Below are positions 1-10,027 of a stretch of DNA of 64,000 bases, piece after piece. A model generated the notes under the pieces. That model made no database searches and was not told the origin of the DNA. It saw nothing but the letters and a program-made list of their open reading frames with translations. Each line of letters opens with the position of its first letter. Position 1 is the stretch's first letter. The stretch lies in assembly GCA_963682055.1 (NCBI GenBank), contig OY821748.1, forward strand, positions 26,314,661 to 26,378,660, written 5' to 3'. Made by a program: the position numbers and the translations under genes. This stretch comes from Primula veris (taxonomy: Eukaryota > Streptophyta > Magnoliopsida > Ericales > Primulaceae).

Positions 1-1
1 A

Positions 2-57
<56 letters not shown>
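1..57. repeat. (TA)n microsatellite
   Basis: An almost perfect TA dinucleotide run opens the window and is cut by its left edge. It is followed by about 200 bases of AT-rich sequence in which I see no gene. Confidence 0.95.
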
Positions 58-58
<1 letters not shown>

Positions 59-266
59 GCAAAACTAAAGGATGAAGGTTATCTTCCAATCTATGTACCA
101 TCCAAAAACAGTAGACCCAAGGCCATATGGATCTTATTTTCGGTTCTACTTTCAATGTTACGAGAATAGTCCATGCAACATTATTATAAAAAAAACACAA
201 TAATGTCCTGTCTCTGCTTTATAAATGACCGCTTCAAAGCTCAGAAAGCTATATTCATAATTTTGT

Positions 267-1612
267 GGAAAAAAATACTGTATTACATGTGTTTAACGAT
301 TTATATATCATACTATCACTCTGTTACAATTGAGGTACTGAACTATCATAAATTTCACAATTCAGGTACCGCCATTAAATTAATTTGATGAAAATTGGTT
401 TCACTTTTCATTTTGGTCATTTTTTTTCTAATTTGTATAAATCTAACCATTAATTTTCTGAAATGTCTCATTTTAGTATAAATTAAAAAAAAAGCAGATT
501 TTTTTTTAAAAAAAACAAAAAAAATTGAAAAAACATTTAAAAAAGTAGGAAACCCGAAAAAATAACGAAAAAATTGTAAAAAAAACCAAGAAAAATCTAA
601 AAAAACAAAAAAAGTTTAAAAGAACCGGGAACCTGAAAAAAAACCCAAAATCGGTAAAAATAAAATAAAAAATAAACCCTAAAAATCATAAAATCAAAAA
701 TCACAAAACAATGAAAAAACGTTCAAAAAATCGGAAACCCGTAAAAAAAAACCCGAAAAACAGTAAAAAAAATTATTAAAAAACCAAGAAAAAATAAAAA
801 ATCCAAAATCACAAAAAAATAAAAAATAAAAATAAAAAAGTTAGAAAAAGTCGAGAAAAGCCGAAAAGTCAAAAAAAATGTAAAAAATACTTTTAAATAA
901 CTTGCAATTGTTTACTGTCATTTTTAAGTCATTTGAAGTCATTTTTAGTCATTTCATTTGGAGTAATTTTTAAGTTATTTGAAGTCGTTTTTAGTCATTT
1001 GAAAACAATTGCAACTTATTTAAAAGTTTTTTTTTACATTTTTTGACTTTCCGGCTTTTCTCAATTTTTTCGAACTTTTTTTTTTCTTGGGTTTTTTTTT
1101 GTTTTTATACTGTTTTTCGGGTTTTTTACGGGTTCCCGACTTTTTTTAACCTTTTTTCATTGTTTTGTAATTTTTTATTTTTTTATTTTTGATTTTTAGG
1201 GTTTATTTTTTATTTTTTTTACCGATTTTGGGTTTTTTCGGGTTCCCATTTTTTTTGAACTTTTTTTGTTTTTTTTGGTTTTTTAGATTTTTCTTGATTT
1301 TTTTTTACCATTTTTCGTGGTTTTTTCGGGTTTCCTACTTTTTTAAAAGTTTTTTCAAAAAAAAATCTGATTTTTCTGAATTTATACTAAAATGAAACAT
1401 TTCCGAAAATTAAGGGTTAGATTTATACAAATTATAAAGAATGAGACCAAAATAAAAAATAAAACTAATTTTCATCCAATTAATTTAATGTCGGTACCTG
1501 AATTGTGAACATTATGATAGTTCAGTACATCAATTGTAACAGAGTGATACTATGATACTTAAATCGTTAAATACAAGTAGTACAGTACAGTACACTAATT
1601 GTATTTATTTCC
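267..1612. mobile_element. Foldback (long inverted repeat) element, Mutator-like
   Basis: The two halves are inverted copies of each other. The left arm holds 'ACTATCACTCTGTTACAATT' near 312 and its reverse complement lies near 1533-1552. Both arms also carry a GGTACC site, and A-rich sequence on the left is mirrored by T-rich sequence on the right. The outer ends read GGAAAAAAATAC and, reverse-complemented, GGAAATAAATAC. They are flanked by TAATTTTGT (258-266) and TAATTTTGA (1613-1621), a 9-bp duplication with one mismatch, which fits Mutator-type integration. The loop at about 900-1010 is a short tandem of 'AGTCATTTTTAGTCATTTGAA'-like units. No protein is encoded, and short reading frames inside are low-complexity artefacts. 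The right arm has about 16 extra bases near its end. The superfamily call is inference from the duplication length. Confidence 0.7.
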
Positions 1613-1621
1613 TAATTTTGA

Positions 1622-2400
1622 GCTCTTACTCTTTTACTCTAAAAACTTGATTCTTTTTACATTTTCAATATTGAAGCTAGGGCGCTGAAAATGAGGAAAA
1701 ACGAGACGAAAACGATCTATTTCGTTTTCGTTTCGTTTAGTTTTAAGGTTTTTCGTTATCATTTCGTTTTCATGACCAAACAGAAAATTTCGTTTCGTTT
1801 TCGTTCCGTTAAGGATATGAAATTTTCGTTTCGTTAAGGATATATTTAATATTAGACGAAACAAAATTTAACGAAACGAATAAGCTTATGATCTTTAATC
1901 TCATTTACTAAACAAAATTTATATTTTATTTCATTATCATTTCATTTAGTAATGAGCGAAAACGAGATGAGCTCTTAACGAAACGAAAACAAAAAAATTC
2001 ACGAAATTACCGTCTTATTCACAGCCATAATTGAAGCGCTTGAAAAAAATTAATCATGCTTTAGCGTTTTAAAACACTAATCTTGGGATTAAGATCATAA
2101 TTCATAACCCTTGTTATAATCCATGCATGTCATGATGCACAATCCAATTTGTCTTAACCAGATATTCTTGAATTTCATTTTTCTATATGGAAAAGTTCAG
2201 AAGTTTATCCGTTTTAGTTATGTACTCGAGTTTGTGTAACCAAGTACACTGCACCATAATTATGATCAAGTCTTTGAATTGAAAATCGGTACTTTTTTAA
2301 ACTATTAATTTAAAAATTACTAGCACTTTTAAAATATTTATTGCAAATTAATACCTATTGTGTCAATATATGCATAAGCTCAATATATTTACATATGTCT
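1622..2400. other. AT-rich intergenic sequence with (TTTCGTTTCG)n-like low complexity
   Basis: From about 1690 to 2000 the sequence is made of degenerate TTCGTTTTCG and CGAAACGAAAAC units in both orientations, so it can fold on itself. I see no gene, and the reading frames here come from the repeat. The rest is plain AT-rich DNA. Confidence 0.6.
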
Positions 2401-2884
2401 AACACATATGGCCCAATAAAAATTTGACCAGCGCCATTGACCGGTCTCCGACGTTGACTATCGGGCTTCAGCGTTGCCGAAAAATTAAAAAACTCAAAAA
2501 TAAAAAATAAAAAAAAACCAGAAAAAATCCAGAAAAAAATAAAAGAAAAAGTAAAAAAAAAAAGCAAAAAACTCAAAAAAAAGAAAAATATAAAAATATT
2601 AAAATATTAAAAAATTCCAGAAAAATAATAAAATTTGGAAAAAAAAATTAAAATTGAGAAAAAAATGAAAAAAATCCAAATAATTTAAAATAAAAAAATT
2701 CAGAATTATTTTAAATTAATAGAACTGCTGTTTACAATCACCTTACAATCACTATATAATTTTGATACATACAAATTAAAGTAAAATCATTCACTGAATT
2801 GAGCAGAAATTCAAAATAAAAAACAACTATACTCTGCCGATAAAAATCCTCACATATAATTATGGCAAAACACAAATGAATACA
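2400..2884. repeat. A-rich low-complexity tract, possible single arm of a foldback element
   Basis: After a short GC-richer segment (2430-2480, 'CCGGTCTCCGACGTTGAC'), about 220 bases are runs of A broken by single T, C or G. This resembles the arm of the foldback elements at 267 and 19656, but I found no matching inverted arm. No gene is seen. Confidence 0.4.
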
Positions 2885-2903
2885 TTCATATATACAATAT
2901 ATA
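2885..2903. repeat. Target-site duplication, LINE copy 1, 3' side
   Basis: TTCATATATACAATATATA (19 bp) lies directly beyond the A-rich 3' tail of the LINE on the - strand. The same 19 bases occur at 8632-8650 beyond its 5' end. This fixes both element borders. Confidence 0.9.
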
Positions 2904-3262
2904 TATTTTTTAAATAATTAGTGGGGATCCCACAATTTTATTAAAATCGAACTGTGGAGGAAACCTCCATAAAACGAAAACACAGGTATTTACAGGAAAA
3001 ATCTCTACTAAAGAGATCTAAACGAAATAAACACAAACTATTACAACCAAATTAAATGATTGAAACTTAAATGGACTCAATAGCATGATGATTGAAACTT
3101 GGGACTCGTCTTGGAATTAGCTGTATAACACCTGTCAGTTGTCTCTTGCACCTCTTCATTTCCACTTTGCGAAACCTAACAGAGAGACTCTCTCTCTCTT
3201 ATGCTCCATTTTCATCTCCTTTTCACTTCCATCATTAAACAAAATTACAGCTAACTTCCCAG

Positions 3263-4298
3263 TCATCCAAACCTTAAATTTGACAAACCAATAGCTTCTA
3301 TTAAAATAACCCCCTTTAAAACCTGTGGAAAATCATTCAAGCTTGAAGAAATGGTGGTTCCCTCCCAATTCGCAAGTAGATCTGCTGCCTTATTGCCTTC
3401 TCGCTCCACATGCTTAAACTGGTAGTCTCCTTCCTTTATAAGATTCTTAATACAGTTAAATATATCTAAAACTTTCCATGGACATGTTTGTTTACCTTTG
3501 ATGATATTGATTAACTGTAACGAGTCACTTTCAACTATTAGAAGACTTTTTGGAGATATTTGTAGGCCATAATATAAAGCTATGAACTCGGAATAAAGAG
3601 CTGAATAGCTTGTAATAGCCCTAGAAAACCCTTTGATAAAAGACCCTTTATCATCCCTAATTATCCCCCCAATACCATTAAGAGCCTCAAAAGGTTTATA
3701 ACAGCCATCTATATTTAGTTTTAGATAACCAGATGGTGGATTAAGCCACTTAATAAGAATGGCCTTTTTAACAGTCCTCTTTTCCCTGTAATTAGTGTAA
3801 GAAAATTCTTTCTCTTTATAACCTGATTGAGTAATCAATTCTTCAGAAAGTCTAATAGTATTGCTAGCCTTCATTTTGATATTTTCAAATTTGCATGAAC
3901 ATCTGGATTTCCAAATAACCCAAATAAGAATAGAAGGAAGAACCTGACAGATTTTCCTTTCAGAAAAGTATTTTTTTCTTACTAATAGATGACCACCAGC
4001 TGTTAATACTTCCAAACAATGAGTTATTCTGAATAATAATACCCCATTTACCTTCAAAGAAATTCCAAACCTCATTTGCCACTATACCATTACTAAAAAT
4101 ATGATCAAAAGTTTCTTCTGACTTTTTGCAACACCCACAAATAGAAGCTAAATGAATGCCAAATTTATACAAATTGCAATCCAAAGGAACTGCTTGGTTA
4201 AATAATCTCCACATAAAACAGGATACTTTTAAGGGTAGTATTTTGCTCCATATAAATGTACTTCTCCAGTTTATAGGGCATACCTCTCTAACAATATT
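3263..4298 (-). pseudogene. LINE ORF2 distal part: zf-RVT and RNase H region, frameshifted
   Basis: This continues ORF2 past the premature stop. The same frame stays open to 3960 and encodes the zinc-binding region found after plant LINE reverse transcriptases (CGCCKKSEETFDHIF, with Cys and His pairs). The frame then shifts at an A run near 3970-3980, which has one A more than needed to keep frame; the second copy is in frame there. The shifted frame runs to 3263 and encodes an RNase H domain: LNIDGCYK, a Glu in YSEFIALYYGLQ, the Asp of VESDS and the His/Asp block HVEREGNKAADLL. All acidic catalytic positions seem kept. The reading after the shift is inferred by comparison with copy 2. Confidence 0.85.
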
Positions 4299-7142
4299 TC
4301 AAGCTGAATTTATAGTAAAATTTCCCAGAGTGGTAGGCTTCCATATAAATTTTAATCCATTTTCAACAATTGTAGTATTGCTTTCAGTCAAATCTCTTGC
4401 TTGTAGCATTCTGCACCAAGTATTATTACCTTTTATTATAGGAATAACTTCTGCTTTCTCCTTTCTACAATATTTAGCTTTCATAAATTTGGTCCATAAA
4501 GAATCTATAGTTTTGAACCTCCACCAAAGTTTCATAGCAAAAGCTTTTGAAATATCATGAAAACTTTTAACATTCAAACCTCCTTCATTCACAGGAGAAC
4601 AAATTTTACTCCATCTAACCCAATGGTGCTTATTTTTACCATTTTTACTACCCCAGAAAAAGTTAGACAATATTTGATCTATTCTTTTAATAACTTGTAT
4701 AGGGGGATTCATAGCTGCCAATGTATAAATAGGTATAGATTGGAGAACATGCCTTATCAATATTAACTTTCCACCTAAATTAAGCCAATTACCCTTCCAA
4801 CTAGACAGTTTACTTCTGACTTTTAGAATAAGTTCATGAAAAAGTATACACTTTTTATACCCAGAATATAATTTGCAACCAAGATATGAGAAAGAAGGTT
4901 TCTTTCTAGCAATATTAAGCTCTCTGCAGATAATTCCTTTTTGAATAGCACTTACACTTTTTGAGAAATAGACTGAGCTTTTTTCTAAACTCACTTCTTG
5001 ACCAGAATCTCTGCTATAACCTTGCAGGATATTACCAATCTTTCTGATTGAATGAAGATTTGCTGAACTGAAGATTATCAGATCATCAGCAAAAGCAAGG
5101 TGAGTTATGATAGGGCTTCCAATAGGAGCTTTAAAAGCTGACCACCTCTTGATATTAATTAGATTATTTAGATTCCTGCTTAATATCTCAGAACAAATAA
5201 TAAAAAGGCTAGAAGATAGTGGATCACCCTGTCTTAGACCATTTTTAGGTGTGAATAAGTCAGTAGGACTGCCATTCACCAAAATAGAAGTTTGATTTCC
5301 AGAGATAATCCTCCATACTAAGTCAATAACCTTCTCAGAGAAACCCAATTTCCTTAGTGTAGCAATAAGGAAATGCCATGATACTTTATCATAAGCTTTT
5401 TTCATGTCTAGCTTAACAACTAAATTTCTCCCACTAGATTTTTTATTAAGAGTTGAAATAAACTCTTGAGCCAGAAGAATGTTGTCAATAATGACTCTAG
5501 ATTTGACAAAACCACTTTGATTCTCGGAAATGATAATAGGTAGTATGTTAGCAAATCTAGTAGCCATAATTTTAAAAATAACCTTGCTGCAGAAAGTACA
5601 TAAACTGATAGGTCTGAATTCAGCAAATGTCTTGGGCTTAGTCTTCTTTGGTATGAGAGCAATAACAGTAGTAGAAAGAGATTTAGGTAATAAATTGCCC
5701 ATGAAAAAAAGCTCAATAGCTTTGATAACATCTGCACCAATAATATTCCAACAAGATAGAAAAAATTTCCCTGTAAAACCATCAATACCAGGTGCACTAG
5801 AGTTACTGAGGCTAAAAACAGCTAGCTTTATTTCTTCTCCAGAAGGGTCTTTGTCCAATAAATAGTTCATTTCTTCATTAATAACTGTAGGAATTATGTC
5901 TAAGCTTTTGTATACAAAACAATTAGATTGATCAGTTGCCAATAGTTTTTGAAAATATTCAATTGCCTCCTTTTTGATATCCCCTGGTTCTGTTACAACA
6001 AATCCATCTTCTTTTTCTATCTCCCCAATAGCACACTTTATTCTTCTTTTCTTTACAATGCTGTGAAATTTTTTTGTATTTGCATCCCCTTGTAATACCC
6101 ATTTCAGATTAGCTTTTTGAGCCCAATATTTCTCTTCTATACTGAGTTTAGCTTTTAGAACAGCTTCTTCTTTATTGATTTTTATTCTATTGACAGGTGT
6201 TGTATCCACTTCAAATAATTGTTCTGCTCTCAACAAATTGTCTTCAGCTATAGTGATTTCTTGAAAAATATTCCCAAAGGTACTATAATTCCACTCTTTA
6301 AGTTTCTTTCTAACTGCTTTTAAGTTGGTAGCAAGATTGTTTAAAGCATTAGAATTAGAACTAGGAACCCAGATTTCTTTCACCACATTTTGAAAATCTT
6401 CATGATCTACCCAAATTTTTTGAAAAATGAACCTTCTTGGACTGTTGACTTTAACCAACTGTAACTTTAGAAGTAATGGGCTATGGTCTGATGTAGCCTT
6501 ACTTAAGTGATCAAGAAATATATTGCAAAATAAGTTGGCAAATTCTTGATTGTATAAGATCTTATCTATTCTTTCAAAAATAGCATCCTCCCCATTACGC
6601 TTGTTCCACCAAGTGTACCTAGAACCACTGTAACCTGCTTCTGAAACACCTAGATTGTTTATACAAGATAGATAATCATTAGCAGAGGTAGAATTAATAG
6701 GAAGGCCCCCTATTTTATCTTCTTCAGATGACACAGTATTAAAGTCCCCTCCAATTAACCAAGGAGTATTAGTATAAGAGCTTTCCAAAAAGCTCCATAA
6801 AGATCTTCTTTCAACCACTGTACACTTAGCATAGACCACTGTAATCTGTAATTGAAAACCCAAATGGCCAATAAAAACTGCCATAGAAACAGCTTGATTC
6901 ATTTGATGAATAATAGAAATAGTAATCTCTTGCATATAGAAGATCCAAATCTTATTCTCTTCTTGAACCAAAACTTCATCAAACCCAAATTTCCTTCTGT
7001 AGAATTCCACTTTATCTTGATTTTTCTTTGGTTCAATACAAGCTAAGAACTTAACATGATGTAATTTACATAATTTATTAATACGTCTAGTGGTTGATTT
7101 GTTACCCACTCCTCTAATGTTCCAGAAAATTGTATTAATCAT
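4299..7142 (-). CDS. LINE ORF2, endonuclease and reverse transcriptase part (947 aa)
   Basis: ORF2 nicks the target and copies the element RNA. The N-terminal 230 residues are an apurinic-type endonuclease (EEP fold): the start includes NIRGVGN, followed by the Glu of CIEPK, GGDFNT, and the SDHSP Asp-His pair near residue 220. The reverse transcriptase follows, with KLDMKKAYDKV, a GLRQGDPLS block and the catalytic AFADDLIIF near residue 680. The open frame ends at TGA 4299-4301. The truncated copy at 10028-12182 has a tryptophan codon at this point, so the stop is best read as TGG to TGA, and the distal third continues beyond it (next entry). Start ATG at 7140-7142 overlaps the ORF1 stop. Confidence 0.92.
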   Translation of the reverse strand: MINTIFWNIRGVGNKSTTRRINKLCKLHHVKFLACIEPKKNQDKVEFYRRKFGFDEVLVQEENKIWIFYMQEITISIIHQMNQAVSMAVFIGHLGFQLQITVVYAKCTVVERRSLWSFLESSYTNTPWLIGGDFNTVSSEEDKIGGLPINSTSANDYLSCINNLGVSEAGYSGSRYTWWNKRNGEDAIFERIDKILYNQEFANLFCNIFLDHLSKATSDHSPLLLKLQLVKVNSPRRFIFQKIWVDHEDFQNVVKEIWVPSSNSNALNNLATNLKAVRKKLKEWNYSTFGNIFQEITIAEDNLLRAEQLFEVDTTPVNRIKINKEEAVLKAKLSIEEKYWAQKANLKWVLQGDANTKKFHSIVKKRRIKCAIGEIEKEDGFVVTEPGDIKKEAIEYFQKLLATDQSNCFVYKSLDIIPTVINEEMNYLLDKDPSGEEIKLAVFSLSNSSAPGIDGFTGKFFLSCWNIIGADVIKAIELFFMGNLLPKSLSTTVIALIPKKTKPKTFAEFRPISLCTFCSKVIFKIMATRFANILPIIISENQSGFVKSRVIIDNILLAQEFISTLNKKSSGRNLVVKLDMKKAYDKVSWHFLIATLRKLGFSEKVIDLVWRIISGNQTSILVNGSPTDLFTPKNGLRQGDPLSSSLFIICSEILSRNLNNLINIKRWSAFKAPIGSPIITHLAFADDLIIFSSANLHSIRKIGNILQGYSRDSGQEVSLEKSSVYFSKSVSAIQKGIICRELNIARKKPSFSYLGCKLYSGYKKCILFHELILKVRSKLSSWKGNWLNLGGKLILIRHVLQSIPIYTLAAMNPPIQVIKRIDQILSNFFWGSKNGKNKHHWVRWSKICSPVNEGGLNVKSFHDISKAFAMKLWWRFKTIDSLWTKFMKAKYCRKEKAEVIPIIKGNNTWCRMLQARDLTESNTTIVENGLKFIWKPTTLGNFTINSA

Positions 7143-8575
7143 TTAAAACTTTTTTTAACCCCTACATTAGAGGATCTGAGAACCATAGCATCTTTACCAA
7201 CAGCATTAGGCTTTTTCCCTACTTTTCTTTTTGGAGTTTTCCATTCTATTTCTTCCAAAATACTGGGAATTTCTCTAGGAGATAAACCCAGATCAATTTT
7301 TAAGTTTTTTGAAATGTCTGGAGCATCAATTAAACTAGTGTTCCTCATTGTCACATTATCTTCATAAGCAGTAATGTTTAAAGACTCTAGAACAATAGGT
7401 TCACGAGTAAATAGAACTATATCAGTATTCAGATTACAATTATCAATCTTGTCTTCCTCTCTTAATGAAATAATGTTGTTGATTGCAGAACATTTTGCAG
7501 CTGGCTTTGCTACTACTCCATCATCATTCTTTGATATATCAGTGGTGAAGCTTTTAGTGACCCATTCTTTTGTACTTACTACCTCATTATTATTATAATA
7601 ATTGGCCTTTTTATTCTTTTGTTTAGCTTGTTTATCGCAGTTACCTTCATTAGGTAATCCTTCTTTCGCTGTGTCCTTCTTGTTGATGATATTCTCTTAT
7701 TTGTTTTTATCCTCTTTTCCTAGATCAGTAAACTTACAAACTTCTATAGAGTGACCCATTTTGAAACACTGAGAGCAGTAATTAGGGATATCTTCATATA
7801 CACAGTGCTGCCAAAAACCTTCATTTAGTCCGTAGTTTATTCTTACTCGTTTAATAAGTGTTTTCCTTAGATCAATTTCAACACAGATTCTGGCTAGACC
7901 AGGTCTAGTCAGTTTCGCAGTTGATTCATCTACTTTTAGGGGTTTCCCAAAGGCTGATGCAATACTAAAAATGCTACTTTTATTATAAAGGTGAATAGGT
8001 AGTTTAGATAGAGAAATCCAAACAGGGGATACCGAAGATTCCTTTTCCGAGCTGAAATCATAAGACCATTTAAAAGACCTCATAGGGTAATTGTCAATAT
8101 ACCATATTTTACGCAACCATATACGTAGAAAGTCTTCTTCATAAAAACAACGAATTAAAATATGTTTTGAATCGATGACTCCAATATGATAGTTAGCTTT
8201 CAACCCCATTGAACTAAAAGTTTTACGGATTATATCTATATGAGGCTTACCATGTGAAAATTTCCCTACAAGAGTATATTTGAATGGTTCTGAAAGAGTG
8301 TTTAAGTTTTCAATCGAATAATGAATCATAGGTTCTCCTTCAAACGATTCAATTGGTTTAACTGGAACTTTTGAAGAAACAATTTGGGTTTTTAACAAGG
8401 ATGCAAAAGATTTAGACGTAGCTGGTTCCGGGGTTAGGGTTTGGTTTGGATCCGATGAATGATTGTCAGTAAGCTTTGGAATAGTTGTGGTTTTTAGAAT
8501 AGATGCGAAAGATTTGACTGTGGGGGGTTCCGAAGAGATGGGTAGTTTGGGATCAGGTGGCTGAATAGCGGTCAT
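7139..8575 (-). pseudogene. LINE ORF1 protein (DUF4283 + CCHC zinc knuckle), one nonsense codon
   Basis: ORF1 supplies the nucleic-acid-binding protein of plant LINEs. The first 292 codons (8575 down to 7700) are open. They hold a Thr/Pro/Ser-rich N-terminus, a DUF4283-type RNA-binding region (about residues 90-250) and a zinc knuckle C-x2-C-x4-H-x4-C at about residues 267-280. An in-frame TAA at 7697-7699 interrupts the frame. The same frame is then open without another stop to TGA at 7139-7141, giving 478 codons overall. The tail is Lys/Asn-rich. The terminal TGA overlaps the ATG of ORF2. The ATG at 8573-8575 was chosen because it is the first in frame, about 56 bases from the element's 5' end. 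The single lesion and otherwise open frame suggest recent inactivation. Confidence 0.85.
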
Positions 8576-8631
8576 CTTAACGGCGGCTAGGGTTTTTCAC
8601 CCTAGATGTCTCTCTCTCTCTCTCTAGGGTT

Positions 8632-8650
8632 TTCATATATACAATATATA
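8632..8650. repeat. Target-site duplication, LINE copy 1, 5' side
   Basis: Exact 19-bp partner of 2885-2903. Beyond it the sequence continues as CATATA-type microsatellite, so the insertion split a simple repeat. Confidence 0.9.
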
Positions 8651-8930
8651 CATATACATATACATATATACATACATATAGAGAGAGATCTGACATCAGG
8701 GTTGGCGTCGCCACGCCACCGTGTTGGAGAGGCCGCCATTGAATCTCCACCACAAGATCGGATCGGAGATAGACGATGAGACATATAGATATATAGATAT
8801 ATTTATATAGAGAGAGACATTGGAGGCTGAATAAAGAAATAGATCGTCATCATCGTCATTATGCACCAATAGTTGCTCTTGTGGTGGTGGTGATGCACCA
8901 CCAGATTTGAGAGATAGATGAGATAGAGAC
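8651..8930. other. Flank of LINE copy 1: (CATATA)n and GC-richer segment
   Basis: A CATATA microsatellite (to about 8685) is followed by about 200 bases of moderate GC (8700-8900) with a CAC/GTG-rich stretch. This could be old genic or element sequence, but I find no reading frame or splice pattern I would defend. Confidence 0.4.
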
Positions 8931-8934
8931 ATAT

Positions 8935-9712
8935 CGGTCCGAAAAATCCGATCCGGAAATTATATTGGATATGTCCAATCCGAGTCATACGGTTTTGGAT
9001 TGTATATGAGTTTCAGTATCAAATCTGTAAATTCGATCCGAAAATCGATCCGAAAATCTAAAACCGAAAAAAAAATCCGAAAACTAAACCAATTAAAATA
9101 TTTTTAGATGTAAGTATGATACTTCATCCGTATTTCTAGATTTTAATATGACACTCCATCCATATTTATCGTAGAAGTAGAAAAAAGAATATAAAATTAA
9201 TTTATTAATTTCATGGAATCTTAAAGACCTTTATCAATATATTTCTGCCTTTTATTTTAGTGACACTTCCATATCCTATAAAATAATATTATGTTATCTA
9301 AAAAATTGGGGAGTTTCCCCCACCAATAATAAAAAAATCAATTTAATGTTACAAGTTTCATTTGTTTTTTTAATTTAAAGTTCAATATTTATATGCTATA
9401 TTTTATTTCATTCAAATGTTTCAAAATTTCAAAATTCTTCTTGATCATCTTAATTGTAATTTATTAATTATTAATAAAAAAAATAAAGAAGAAACTTCCT
9501 TAAATAATGAAAAATATAAAAAAAAATATTAAATGGATGAAATCCAATCCAAAACCGATCCATAATCATTCATGTTTGGGTATGGTTCGGTTATTTTGAT
9601 GATATTTTTGCAAGAAAATCCGATACGAATCCAATCCGAGAAAAAACAAATTCGGAAAAATCCGAAATCCAAAACCCGAAATCCAACGGATCGGATCTTT
9701 TTGCCAGCCCTA
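8935..9712. mobile_element. Non-autonomous DNA element, hAT-like (degenerate)
   Basis: Both margins (8935-9085 and 9540-9705) are dense in TCCGAAA/GATCCG motifs in inverse arrangement, typical of subterminal repeats. The right end reads GATCGGATC...TTTTTGCCAGCCCTA, whose complement TAGGGCTGGCAAAAA resembles plant hAT terminal repeats. A matching left terminus is not visible, so the left border is approximate and may be truncated. The interior is AT-rich with no coding sequence. Confidence 0.4.
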
Positions 9713-10009
9713 GGGTTGAAAAGACAATTTAGAAAGAAAATATGCAGAATGGGACAGAGGCAGGGAATTCATAATCACATATAAACTTATTGTATAAGTA
9801 GTTAGTGCTTTAAACTTTTAACAATGCATATGCTTGTTTTTCTAAGGTGTCTGGGTGTAAAATCCTGTATTTTTATTTTTTATTTAAATTTTTTTTTTGT
9901 TGGAAACACTTTTTATTTTGCAGCGGAAAACTGGCTTTGTATCCTGATTATAGTGTATATGGATTATATAAAAACAATACAGAAATATCTCACAGGCAGA
10001 TGTAGATCA
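9713..10009. other. AT-rich spacer between hAT-like remnant and LINE copy 2
   Basis: About 300 bases of AT-rich DNA without a recognisable gene, repeat or RNA. Confidence 0.5.
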
Positions 10010-10027
10010 CACTTGATCTTTTGTTCT
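10010..10027. repeat. Target-site duplication, LINE copy 2, 3' side
   Basis: CACTTGATCTTTTGTTCT (18 bp) next to the A-rich tail of LINE copy 2. An exact copy lies at 12183-12200. Confidence 0.9.

Larger units (their letters stand above)
2904..8631 (-). mobile_element. Full-length LINE (L1-type non-LTR retrotransposon), copy 1
   Basis: A 5.73-kb element on the - strand bounded by an exact 19-bp target-site duplication. From its 5' end (8631) it has a leader of about 56 bases beginning AACCCTAGAGAG with a GA run, then ORF1 (DUF4283 plus zinc knuckle), then ORF2 (endonuclease, reverse transcriptase, zinc-binding region, RNase H), a 3' untranslated part and a short A-rich tail. ORF1 and ORF2 overlap as ATGA, suggesting termination-reinitiation. 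Because both ends and the duplication are intact, this looks like a complete and not very old insertion. It nevertheless carries a stop in ORF1, a stop in ORF2 and a one-base frameshift in ORF2, so it is not expected to be autonomous. It inserted into a CATATA-rich stretch that continues at 8651. Confidence 0.92.

Noticed and set aside
5530..5865. Plus-strand 111-aa frame and similar plus-strand frames in 4156-7046
   Set aside because: Shadows of the LINE ORF2 on the opposite strand.
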